Assembly (NCBI RefSeq): GCF_001905005.1
Contig: NZ_LWKZ01000011.1
Coordinates: 1-48,038, forward strand
DNA from: Streptomyces sp. CB02923
GTDB lineage: Bacteria; Actinomycetota; Actinomycetes; Streptomycetales; Streptomycetaceae
DNA: 48,038 bases
Direction of reading: 5' to 3'
Position numbers and translations under genes: made by a program. The notes below the pieces were generated by a model. That model made no database searches, had not been told where the DNA came from, and was given only the letters and a program-made list of their open reading frames with translations. Below, in pieces: positions 41,604 to 48,038 of the stretch. Positions within the stretch are counted from its first letter, which is position 1. The number at the start of each line of letters is the position of its first letter.

Positions 41604-41972
41604 ATGAATGCGTGGAAAAGGGCCGTCCGGGGAATGGCGTTGGCAAGCGCCCTGGTGATCGCAACGGGAGCCGGAACTGCTGCTGCTTCACCGGTCGCCG
41701 AGAACGCAGAGAGCGCCAAGCGGCCGAGCGCGGTCTATCACTTCAACCAGCTCAACGGATACGGAGCCAGGGGCTGGGTCAAGGACAACGCCAATGACGG
41801 ATGGTGCGTCCAGGTCATGGTTCGCTGGTATAAGAATGGCCAGCTGCGTGATAGCGACCTGTCCGCGAGGGTGTGCGGGAAGGGCCGGTGGACCGGCTTC
41901 TCCTTGACGCCCGGCGACCGATACCACTTCAAGGCGAGCGCCTGGAAGGTATACCTCCGCTACACCAGGTAG
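41604..41972 (+). CDS. Small secreted protein
   Basis: It encodes 122 residues from ATG 41604 with GAAGGAG 8 bases upstream. A Sec signal peptide is clear: basic start (MNAWKRAVR), hydrophobic core (GMALASALVIATGAG) and a TAAASPVA cleavage region. The mature part (about 85-90 residues) has two Cys (GWCVQVMVRWY, ARVCGKG) that may form a disulfide, and many aromatic residues (YHFNQLNGYG, YHFKASAWKVYL). It is likely a small beta-rich extracellular protein. No family recognised. Confidence 0.75.
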   Translation: MNAWKRAVRGMALASALVIATGAGTAAASPVAENAESAKRPSAVYHFNQLNGYGARGWVKDNANDGWCVQVMVRWYKNGQLRDSDLSARVCGKGRWTGFSLTPGDRYHFKASAWKVYLRYTR

Positions 41973-42180
41973 CTCCCTCCTCGCCGCTTTTGCAAGGTGG
42001 GGCGCTCCGGCCTTGCTACCCGGCTCGTCTGCTGGAGGCCTTCTTCCCTGCGGTCTTCTTGGCCGCCTTCTTCATGCTGGTGGACGCTTTGCCGCCGATG
42101 GCCAGGCAAGTGCAGCATCGAACTGCCTGCGCTCGGCACGTCGGGGGCTACGAACCAGGGCGAGGCAACGCTCTGGTCAC
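41973..42180. other. Stretch with a Lys/Ala-rich coding relic
   Basis: On the minus strand, about 42095-42005, it reads KASTSMKKAAKKTAGKKASS to a stop, resembling the basic C-terminal tails of some nucleoid-binding or Ku-type proteins. It has no start or fold, so it is only a possible relic. Confidence 0.25.
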
Positions 42181-42306
42181 CTAGATCGTGTCTTCCGGAT
42201 CAGCTTGCGGACAGATGAAGATGCCCGCGATGTGGAGTGCGGCCAGGTAGACGGTGGCGGACTTGTCGTAGCGGAAGGCCAGGGGCAGCCGTTTCTTGAG
42301 GGGTGG
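42181..42306 (-). pseudogene. IS5-family transposase C-terminal relic
   Basis: KRLPLAFRYDKSATVYLAAL and HIAGIFI followed by a stop match the end of IS5-type transposases. The stretch 42188-42229 is nearly repeated at 43954-43996, so both are remains of the same kind of element end. Confidence 0.7.
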
Positions 42307-42457
42307 CTGGGGCCGTTGATGAGTACGTAGCCGGCACGACAATGTGTGGGCCCGGACAGCGTGCGAGCGGCACTGCTCCGCCTCGGCCACCGAACCGACG
42401 ACGATGCCCGGCAGCCCGGGGCGCTCGTCGTGAGCGGCATCAGTGCACGGCACCTGC

Positions 42458-43138
42458 TCACCCGGACTGCGATGTCCGAGAGGTGGCGGCGAGGGTGTGG
42501 CTGTCGGACGGTTGGCTGCCGTTGTCCGGTGAAGTGTCGGCGGGCAGCGGTTCGCAGTGATCGGCGCGCAGGCCGTCGAGCGAGATCCGCAGCAGCCTCT
42601 GCCACATGTGCGGGCGGCACTCGTCGGTGAACTGGACGGCATGACCCAGTGAGACCAGCAGAAGCAGCAGGTCGTCAGTGGTCACGCCGGGGCGCAGCAG
42701 GGCCGCGGCGCGGGCGCGCAGTGCCTCGATGACGAGGCGAAGTTGGTGGATGCCCTCCAGGTCCGGGTCCGACCAGGTCAGCGCGAAGTTCTCCATGATC
42801 GCGCAGTGGCGTGCGTAGCCGGTCAGGGCCTGCTGGTAGAAGTCGGCCAGCGCTGCCCAGGGGTCCTCGGCGTCGATCGCCGCCCGGCGTGCGGACTCCG
42901 CCCACTTGGAGAAGTCGTTGCGCAGGACCGTCCGGACGAGATCTTCCTTCTTCGGGAAGTGCCGGTAGAGGGTGCCCATGCCCACTCCGCTGCGGCGGGC
43001 GATCTCGCGCACGTCCACCGCGGTGCCCTGCTCGGCGAGCACCCGGGAGGCGGCCTCGATGATCGATTCCCGGTTGAGGACCGCGTCCGCGCGCGGAGCG
43101 CGGCGCCGGGGGGTGCTCTCTGGTCCAGCCATTGCCAT
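42458..43138 (-). CDS. TetR-family transcriptional regulator
   Basis: The ATG at 43138 gives 226 residues (ATGs at 43150 and 43132 are also possible; none has a clear ribosome-binding site). The N-terminus has a TetR helix-turn-helix (IIEAASRVLAEQG, VREIARRSGVGMGTLYRHFP). The C-terminal domain is of the SACE_7040/AmtR-like type seen with redox genes. It is divergent from a deazaflavin-type oxidoreductase gene, with two matching 16-bp palindromes between. Confidence 0.92.
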   Translation of the reverse strand: MAMAGPESTPRRRAPRADAVLNRESIIEAASRVLAEQGTAVDVREIARRSGVGMGTLYRHFPKKEDLVRTVLRNDFSKWAESARRAAIDAEDPWAALADFYQQALTGYARHCAIMENFALTWSDPDLEGIHQLRLVIEALRARAAALLRPGVTTDDLLLLLVSLGHAVQFTDECRPHMWQRLLRISLDGLRADHCEPLPADTSPDNGSQPSDSHTLAATSRTSQSG

Positions 43139-43161
43139 GCGTCCGAGCATACCCGCTGATG

Positions 43162-43177
43162 CGGAGCAGGTGCTCCG
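43162..43177. promoter_or_regulatory. TetR operator, copy 1
   Basis: CGGAGCAGGTGCTCCG; arms CGGAGCA/TGCTCCG are exact reverse complements. It shares the CGGAGC-4 nt-GCTCCG form with copy 2, centred 34 bp away. Confidence 0.75.
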
Positions 43178-43195
43178 GTTTGCCGTGGTACTTTA

Positions 43196-43211
43196 CGGAG
43201 CGAGTGCTCCG
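43196..43211. promoter_or_regulatory. TetR operator, copy 2
   Basis: CGGAGCGAGTGCTCCG, 18 bp before the GTG of the oxidoreductase gene. A bound repressor would block both divergent promoters. Confidence 0.75.
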
Positions 43212-43229
43212 GATAGCGAAGGGGATACC

Positions 43230-43751
43230 GTGTCCGAACCATCCGTAACTCCCGCAGATGACAACGCCTCCTCTATTGTTGGCAGTTGGAACGACCGGAT
43301 CATTGCCGAGTTCCGGGCGAACGCCGGGTACGTCCCCTGGAGCAGCGACGAGGAATTCGCCGCAGGCCGCCCCGTCCCGCCCCGGGTGCCCGGATTCGGC
43401 GAGCAGGGTATGCCGCTCATCCTGGTGCACCACACCGGAGCCAGGACGGGGCGCGAGCGGATCAGCCCGTTGTTCTATCAACCGGTCGGTGATGGCTGGG
43501 CCGTCTTCGGAACCCACGGCGGCAGCCCGCGCCATCCGGTCTGGTACCGCAACCTCATGGCGAATCCGCGCGTCACCGTTGAGGTGGGTACGGAACGAGT
43601 GCCGGCCGTGGCCCGGCTCGCGGAGGGCGTCGAACGGGAGCACCTCTGGGCGAAAGAGGTGGCGCTCGTCCCGAAGTTCGCCGAGTTCGAAGCGGCTTCA
43701 GGCAGGCGGATCCCTGTCGTCGTGCTGGAGCGCGACCACGGACAGCCCTGA
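43230..43751 (+). CDS. Deazaflavin (F420)-dependent nitroreductase-family protein (DDN-like)
   Basis: From GTG 43230 it encodes 173 residues with a split-barrel core: PLILVHHTGARTGRERISPL, GWAVFGTHGGSPRHPVWYRN and NLMANPRVTVEVG, the signature set of the DDN family, which uses reduced F420 as electron donor. Members reduce quinones or nitroaromatics, often in detoxification. TetR control through the two palindromes fits an inducible detoxification gene. Confidence 0.88.
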   Translation: MSEPSVTPADDNASSIVGSWNDRIIAEFRANAGYVPWSSDEEFAAGRPVPPRVPGFGEQGMPLILVHHTGARTGRERISPLFYQPVGDGWAVFGTHGGSPRHPVWYRNLMANPRVTVEVGTERVPAVARLAEGVEREHLWAKEVALVPKFAEFEAASGRRIPVVVLERDHGQP

Positions 43752-44107
43752 TAGCGCCGATCGGTTCACGGGGCAGTCGACGGCAGCCCTTCCGGCCCGC
43801 CGTCGGGTTCCCTCGACAGGTGCAGTCTCGCGTACGGAGGCGACGGATTGGGCTGCCAGCGGTAACTATTCGCCTCTCGCGAAGAGTTGCTCGGTGGGGA
43901 GTGCTCGGCACCCCGGCGGAAGGGCCTGCGCTCCCGACCCGGTCGGCTCGGGCGTGTCTCTCGGATCAGCTTGCGGACCAGATGAAGATGCCCGCGCGTT
44001 GGCAGTCCGCTGGTGGGCCACGTCGACCGCATCGGTGGCCTTGGTGCGCGAGGTGCTGCGGTACCGCGCCCTACCACGGGCGGCTGGGCGACTTTGCGGT
44101 TCTCCTG
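43752..44107. other. Stretch containing an IS5-type element end
   Basis: 43954-43996 repeats 42188-42229 almost exactly (CGGATCAGCTTGCGGAC then AGATGAAGATGCCCGCG). The remainder shows no gene. Confidence 0.6.
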
Positions 44108-45547
44108 CTACAGGCGCGAGTCGACCCAATCGCGCACGTCGCGGCGGATGAGCAGCATGGCAGCTACGGGCATGCTCAGGACGACCAGCACCAGCAGGCC
44201 CGAGGTGACGAACGCCAGCCTGGCGTAGGCGGGAAGTGTCGCCAGTATGAATGCCAGCAAGTAGACGGGGACGAAGACGCCTTGGATGCGGGCCATCATG
44301 ATGACGTAGGGTCCGCCGCGCCACACCCGGTACCCGCACGCGGCCACCACGGCCATCCACAACCACATCGGCCAGGCCGTGGACAGGAGGTCGAGGACGT
44401 TGTTGTGGCCGATGGCGAACGAGTCGCCGGAAGCGTCCGTGCCGGTACCCGCGGGAGCGCCGAAAGGGCCGCTGAGGGCGGCGTTGACGGCATCGGCGAG
44501 GATGACGGCGAGGACGGGCAACGCCAGGGGGATCAGCCAGAACGCGGCGATCAGCGGGACGCTCAGCTTCACCGCCCACGGGCGCGGCGTCGTGGGCGTG
44601 AGCCGTGCCGGCACGTCGGCCCGCTGGTAGACCGTCCGCAGTGCGCGTGGCAGCGCTCTCTGCGTGCGACGCGCGAGTCCGATCAGCGGGAACCTGCCGT
44701 CCAGCATCTCCCAGTGCGGCGTCCAGTCACCGTCGAACCAGATCGCGGCACGGACGTAGCGCCCCCGCAGGAGGCGGTGACGCATTCGCGCCGACGGGTA
44801 GTCCGGCAGCCCGTTGGGGAAGCGGTCCCCCAGCGACTCCCGGAACTGACCGTATTGGTTCCGGTCGCGGCTGACGACGAGGACCAGGCGGGTGGGGGCG
44901 TCGCGTCCCAGCACCTGATCGACCTCCCAGGCCAGGCTCCGCCCCGCCCCGGCGACCAGCAGGACGAGCGCGGCGCGGTCGAGCGCGGCGAGCACCTCGG
45001 TGCGCCAGGTCTCGTCCGAGGCGTAACTGCGCTCGGCGCCGAGCCGCGGCAGCCGGTCGGACGGGCGCCCGAGCGCGACCATCCGTCCGAACGGCGCAAC
45101 CGCACGGCCGACTTGATCCTCTTCGGTGCGCAAGTGGGCGGGCGTGGGCAGTAATGACGTGAACAGCAGGCGGAACCACCGCAGTGCGGCCACCCGGGAA
45201 AACCCGGGGTCGTCGGAGAACGCTCGGAGGAACAACACGACCCGCTCATCCGCGGGAAGGCCCTGGAGGCTGGTCAGGACGGGCGTCAGATGCTGTCGTC
45301 CCCGCAGTACCGCCCACACCCCGGCTACCACCAGGGCCACACCGGCCGCCAGCAGTCCCCAGCTTCCCCAGGCCGTTGCGCTCCCGTAGCGGATTCCCAG
45401 GCACCCACTGCCCAGGGTCAGCGCGACCCAGCCCAGGGCGCTCAACCGGCGCCCCTGTAGAGGAGTTTGCTCGATCACGGCCGCCTTACGAGGCGGACGG
45501 CTCGATCGGGACAGCGTCGCACCCTCAGTGCGGCGTGATTCCGGCAT
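44108..45547 (-). CDS. Membrane protein with a possible TIR-like cytoplasmic domain
   Basis: The ATG at 45547 gives 479 residues. Two N-terminal helices (LGWVALTLGSGCLGI; WGLLAAGVALVVAGVWAVL) precede a cytoplasmic alpha/beta domain (about 95-290): RVVLFLRAFSDDPGF, VAPFGRMVALGRPSDRLPRL, ALDRAALVLLVAGAGRSLAW with EVDQVLGRD, and TRLVLVVSRDRNQYG. Four to five helices follow. The domain resembles TIR-like or related nucleotide-fold domains found in membrane proteins of actinobacteria, including an aromatic-to-Glu pattern (SLAWEVDQVL) where TIR enzymes have their Glu. The fold assignment is tentative. The gene is divergent from a SLATT-like gene. Confidence 0.5.
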   Translation of the reverse strand: MPESRRTEGATLSRSSRPPRKAAVIEQTPLQGRRLSALGWVALTLGSGCLGIRYGSATAWGSWGLLAAGVALVVAGVWAVLRGRQHLTPVLTSLQGLPADERVVLFLRAFSDDPGFSRVAALRWFRLLFTSLLPTPAHLRTEEDQVGRAVAPFGRMVALGRPSDRLPRLGAERSYASDETWRTEVLAALDRAALVLLVAGAGRSLAWEVDQVLGRDAPTRLVLVVSRDRNQYGQFRESLGDRFPNGLPDYPSARMRHRLLRGRYVRAAIWFDGDWTPHWEMLDGRFPLIGLARRTQRALPRALRTVYQRADVPARLTPTTPRPWAVKLSVPLIAAFWLIPLALPVLAVILADAVNAALSGPFGAPAGTGTDASGDSFAIGHNNVLDLLSTAWPMWLWMAVVAACGYRVWRGGPYVIMMARIQGVFVPVYLLAFILATLPAYARLAFVTSGLLVLVVLSMPVAAMLLIRRDVRDWVDSRL

Positions 45548-45636
45548 CTCGCTCCTAACAGATCGGTCGGTGCGCGCTGCCCTTACCACGGTAGTGCTGA
45601 GAAGATTCGCCCGTGGGGGCTTCAGGGGAATCAACC

Positions 45637-46488
45637 GTGCAGCGGATATGGGACCGCCAAAGCGTCTGGTCGCAGGCAGCCGACCAGGCCAAGCGCGCGA
45701 TCAAGCGGGCCAGGACGGTCGCCCTCGTGCTGGGCGTGACGGGGGCATGTGCCGGCACCGCTGCCGCGCAGGTCATGGCGTGGAGCGACGAGGCGGGGAA
45801 GGCCCTGGCGTTCCTGGCGGCCGTCACGGTAGGGCTCGTGCCGCTGGCCACCAAGAGGGCGGGCCCCCAACAGGTCCGCGACTGGACCAGGCTGCGCTCC
45901 CTCAGCGAGGAGCTCAAGAGCGAGATCTATACCTACCTCGCCCACGTCGCCCCCTACCGGGACGCGAACCCCCAGGTACTCCTGGACCGCACCGAGCGGG
46001 TCATCACGGATACCTCCGACCTGGTCACCCGCACCCTCCCCTTCACCCCGCGCCCGCGCGCGCTGCCCGCCGTCACCGATGTCGGGTCCTACCTGGAGCT
46101 GCGGGTGGCCAGCCAGATTGAGGGATACTACCGGCCCCGGGCCGCGCAAATGAGCCGACGGTCCGCCCAGGTTCGACGGGCGGAACTGGTATTGGCCGCC
46201 ACCGCCGTGGTACTGGGCGGGGCATCCGGCGCCTACGGGTCGGACTGGGCCACCGCGTGGGTCGCGACGGTCACCACCGTGGTCGCCGCGGTCACCGCGC
46301 ACGCCGCGGCCTCCCGGTACGCCTACCAGGAGGTCGAATTCTCCCGTACCGCCACGGAACTGGAAAGCCTGGCGGCCCGCCGCATCGAGGAAGCCGACGC
46401 CGCCACCGACGATGCCTTCGTCGAGCAGTGCGAACGGGTCATCTCCGCACAGAACGAGGGGTGGATGGCGAAGTGGCTCAGCGAATAG
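45637..46488 (+). CDS. SLATT-like (DUF4231) membrane protein
   Basis: From GTG 45637 (AGGGGA seven bases upstream) it encodes 283 residues. Two N-terminal helices (TVALVLGVTGACAGTAAAQV; ALAFLAAVTVGLVPLAT), a long helical middle (SLSEELKSEIYTYLAHVAPY), then two more helices (LVLAATAVVLGGASGAYG; AWVATVTTVVAAVTAHAA) and the end motif ISAQNEGWMAKW, which is the typical close of SLATT proteins. SLATT domains are membrane effectors linked to nucleotide-based conflict and anti-phage systems. It diverges from the possible TIR-like membrane gene, 89 bp apart. Confidence 0.65.
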   Translation: MQRIWDRQSVWSQAADQAKRAIKRARTVALVLGVTGACAGTAAAQVMAWSDEAGKALAFLAAVTVGLVPLATKRAGPQQVRDWTRLRSLSEELKSEIYTYLAHVAPYRDANPQVLLDRTERVITDTSDLVTRTLPFTPRPRALPAVTDVGSYLELRVASQIEGYYRPRAAQMSRRSAQVRRAELVLAATAVVLGGASGAYGSDWATAWVATVTTVVAAVTAHAAASRYAYQEVEFSRTATELESLAARRIEEADAATDDAFVEQCERVISAQNEGWMAKWLSE

Positions 46489-46693
46489 GCCATTGCGGAG
46501 GCCACTGCCCGGAATGCCGTCAGCGCCGTCAGCGGCACGGTTGCAGCTCTCCCCGGCGTGGTGCTGGGCGGGGGTGAGCCGGGTTCCGGCCCGTGCCAGG
46601 GTCTCGCCCGTACAGCGGCAACCGGTCGATCTGCCGCTCGGCCTGGGCGGTACTTCTGACATTCAACGGAGCTGGTCACCGGTCGGCGTCCGG
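46489..46693. other. Short stretch between convergent genes
   Basis: No gene seen between the SLATT-like gene and the SMR operon end. Confidence 0.3.
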
Positions 46694-47020
46694 TCAGTGC
46701 GCTGCGCCGAGTTCGATGAACAGGACGCCGACGATGATCAAGCCGATGCCCGTCCCCATGACTTTGGTGAGAGGCTCATGGAAGAGGATGCGCGAGGCGA
46801 TTGCGGCCAGCGCCACACCGGAGGCGGCCCAGATGCCATAGGCGACGCCGAGAGCCAGTCCCCCGTCCAGGGCAAAGGTGAGAAAGGCGAAGGCAGCCAG
46901 GAACCCGGCGACCACGGCGATGAACCACTTCTTGCTGCCTCCCTCGCGGGAGGCCATGCGCAGTGACAGGGTGGCGGCGGTTTCGGACAGGATCGAACAG
47001 ATCAGGAGCAGCCAGGTCAT
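46694..47020 (-). CDS. Small multidrug resistance (SMR) protein, second subunit
   Basis: It encodes 108 residues with four helices: MTWLLLICSILSETAATLSL carries the SMR Glu in helix 1, and the C-terminal helix MGTGIGLIIVGVLFIELG is typical. It exchanges protons for cationic drugs or guanidinium-like compounds. Its ATG overlaps the stop of the upstream SMR gene (ATGA), so the pair probably forms a heterodimer, as EbrAB does. Confidence 0.92.
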   Translation of the reverse strand: MTWLLLICSILSETAATLSLRMASREGGSKKWFIAVVAGFLAAFAFLTFALDGGLALGVAYGIWAASGVALAAIASRILFHEPLTKVMGTGIGLIIVGVLFIELGAAH

Positions 47021-47376
47021 GCCTTCGCCCCTTCCCCGAGGGCTTGGCGGGCGTGGGCGGCCTGGGAGCCGAGTTCCACGCACAGCACACCGGAGATGAC
47101 CAGGGCGATCCCCACGCCCATCAACGCCGTCAGGGCATCGCCGAAGATGAGGGTGGCCATGACGGCGGTCAGCGTGACGCCGCAGGCGCCCCAGAGGCCG
47201 TAGGCGACACCGAGGCTCATTCCCGCACGCAGTACGAGGGAGAGGCCGGTGAACGAGCCGAGGTAGCCGATGGCGGAGAGTGCATACCAGGCCGGGTGGT
47301 CCAGGGCCGCCCGCAGGGAGAGCGTGGCGGTGACTTCGAGCAGGATCGCTGCGGTGAGCAGCAGCCATTTCCTCAT
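47017..47376 (-). CDS. Small multidrug resistance (SMR) protein, first subunit
   Basis: It encodes 119 residues with four helices; MRKWLLLTAAILLEVTATLS holds the essential Glu14. The GVAYGLWGACGVTLTAVMAT segment matches helix 3 of the family. A short polar tail (HARQALGEGAKA) follows. It overlaps both the TetR gene upstream and the second SMR gene downstream as ATGA. Confidence 0.92.
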   Translation of the reverse strand: MRKWLLLTAAILLEVTATLSLRAALDHPAWYALSAIGYLGSFTGLSLVLRAGMSLGVAYGLWGACGVTLTAVMATLIFGDALTALMGVGIALVISGVLCVELGSQAAHARQALGEGAKA

Positions 47377-47921
47377 GATGGTGCCTCGTCTTTCAGGAGT
47401 TCTTCCGCGACCGCGAGCAGCTGCGTACGGTCACGGTCCGGGACGGGGAACACGCCGGTGGCGGCGGCCGTCCAGTAGCCGTCGGCCAGCAGCCGCGCGG
47501 CGGTGAGCCGGGCGCGAGCCGGTTCCGGCAGAGCGTCGGGCAGGGCGAGCCACGGCGCCAGGCGCCGTTTCCAGGTGTCGGTGAGCGCCTCGCGGTACAG
47601 CGCGTCGGCGAAGATCGCGAAGTCGGCGCGGTCGAATCGTTCCGTCAGGGCGACCTCGAGGTAGGTGCGGATGCGCTGGTACGGCGAGGCCGTCTCGGCA
47701 GGCCCGCCCAGGCGATGCCGCAGGAGAGCCTCCCACCGCTCGGCGACATGGTCGACGACAGCCAGCATCAGCGCCTCCTTCGTCGGAAAGTGGTACATCA
47801 ACCCCGGCTTGGTCAGGCCGACCTGCCTGGCCGTGGCGTCCAGGGTGATCGAACCGCCTCCTTCCGCTCGGAGCAGTTCTAGCGCTCCATCCAGAATCCG
47901 ATGCTTTGAGCTAGTTTTCAC
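47373..47921 (-). CDS. TetR-family regulator of the SMR pair
   Basis: It encodes 182 residues with the helix-turn-helix at the N-terminus (HRILDGALELLRAEG, TARQVGLTKPGLMYHFPTKE). It is the first gene of a TetR-SMR-SMR operon, so it controls its own expression with that of the pump. The operator lies just upstream at 47929-47950. Confidence 0.93.
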   Translation of the reverse strand: MKTSSKHRILDGALELLRAEGGGSITLDATARQVGLTKPGLMYHFPTKEALMLAVVDHVAERWEALLRHRLGGPAETASPYQRIRTYLEVALTERFDRADFAIFADALYREALTDTWKRRLAPWLALPDALPEPARARLTAARLLADGYWTAAATGVFPVPDRDRTQLLAVAEELLKDEAPS

Positions 47922-47928
47922 ACATCTA

Positions 47929-47950
47929 CTTTACCATCCGGAAGGTAAAG
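47929..47950. promoter_or_regulatory. TetR operator of the SMR operon
   Basis: A 22-bp near-perfect palindrome with outer arms CTTTACC and GGTAAAG and an inner TCCGGA. Only the two A residues between core and arms break the symmetry. It begins 8 bp before the TetR start. Confidence 0.85.
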
Positions 47951-48019
47951 CATGGTGTCGAGAACGGAGGAGGCTTTTGGGTTCGGCGCGGCCACGCGCG
48001 AAGCGCCGCAGCCGGGTTA

Positions 48020-48038
48020 GGAGCTGTTTCTCGGATCA
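48020..48038. repeat. Possible IS end at the window edge
   Basis: TTCTCGGATCA at the very end resembles TCTCGGATCAGC at 43960-43971, part of the repeated IS5-type end. Another copy or relic may begin here. Confidence 0.4.

Overview
The window looks like an accessory region of a Streptomyces (or close actinomycete) replicon. GC content is very high, third codon positions are almost always G or C, GTG and TTG starts are common, Shine-Dalgarno sites are purine-rich, and most proteins are of streptomycete type. All family calls come from reading motifs and recalling families; no search or alignment was run.

Layout. 1-2.05 kb: the end of an RHS protein with a basic tip, then a TPR/Sel1-like repeat protein. 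2.05-5.15 kb (minus strand): a compact operon of a 2-oxoglutarate/Fe(II) oxygenase, a tRNA-dependent cyclodipeptide synthase and a DHA2 exporter; the oxygenase is cut near its N-terminus by an in-frame TGA. 5.15-11 kb: decayed plasmid/ICE-type genes, an intact-looking malate dehydrogenase of enterobacterial type, a complete IS5-family element, a KilB-like gene and a toxin-antitoxin-like pair.

11-23.7 kb: the most coherent block, a biosynthetic cluster. A LysR regulator diverges from a ten-gene operon: alpha/beta hydrolase, stand-alone adenylation enzyme, carrier protein, two acyl-CoA-dehydrogenase-fold flavoproteins, flavin reductase, aspartate decarboxylase PanD, SDR, PhyH-type dioxygenase and Zn alcohol dehydrogenase. 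Several junctions overlap as ATGA. A MmyB-type regulator and an MFS exporter close it. There is no condensation or ketosynthase domain, so the likely product is a small amino acid tailored while bound to the carrier protein, possibly beta-alanine made by PanD.

23.7-31.6 kb: a second decayed zone with an IS5/IS427-type element carrying a nonsense mutation, frameshifted genes, and an intact type VII secretion-type module (WXG100-like partner, amidase-domain effector, small membrane protein). 31.6-40.8 kb: LysR/MFS and TetR/serine-hydrolase pairs, a cupin, a histidine phosphatase, and relics of IS5, IS30 and a FAD monooxygenase. 41.6-48 kb: a secreted protein, TetR/F420-type oxidoreductase, a divergent pair of a possible TIR-like membrane protein and a SLATT-like protein (a candidate conflict or defence locus), and a TetR-SMR-SMR efflux operon. 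Three TetR loci have clear palindromic operators. Many genes carry single-base frameshifts next to transposon debris, which suggests a degrading chromosome arm or linear plasmid, unless some are assembly errors.
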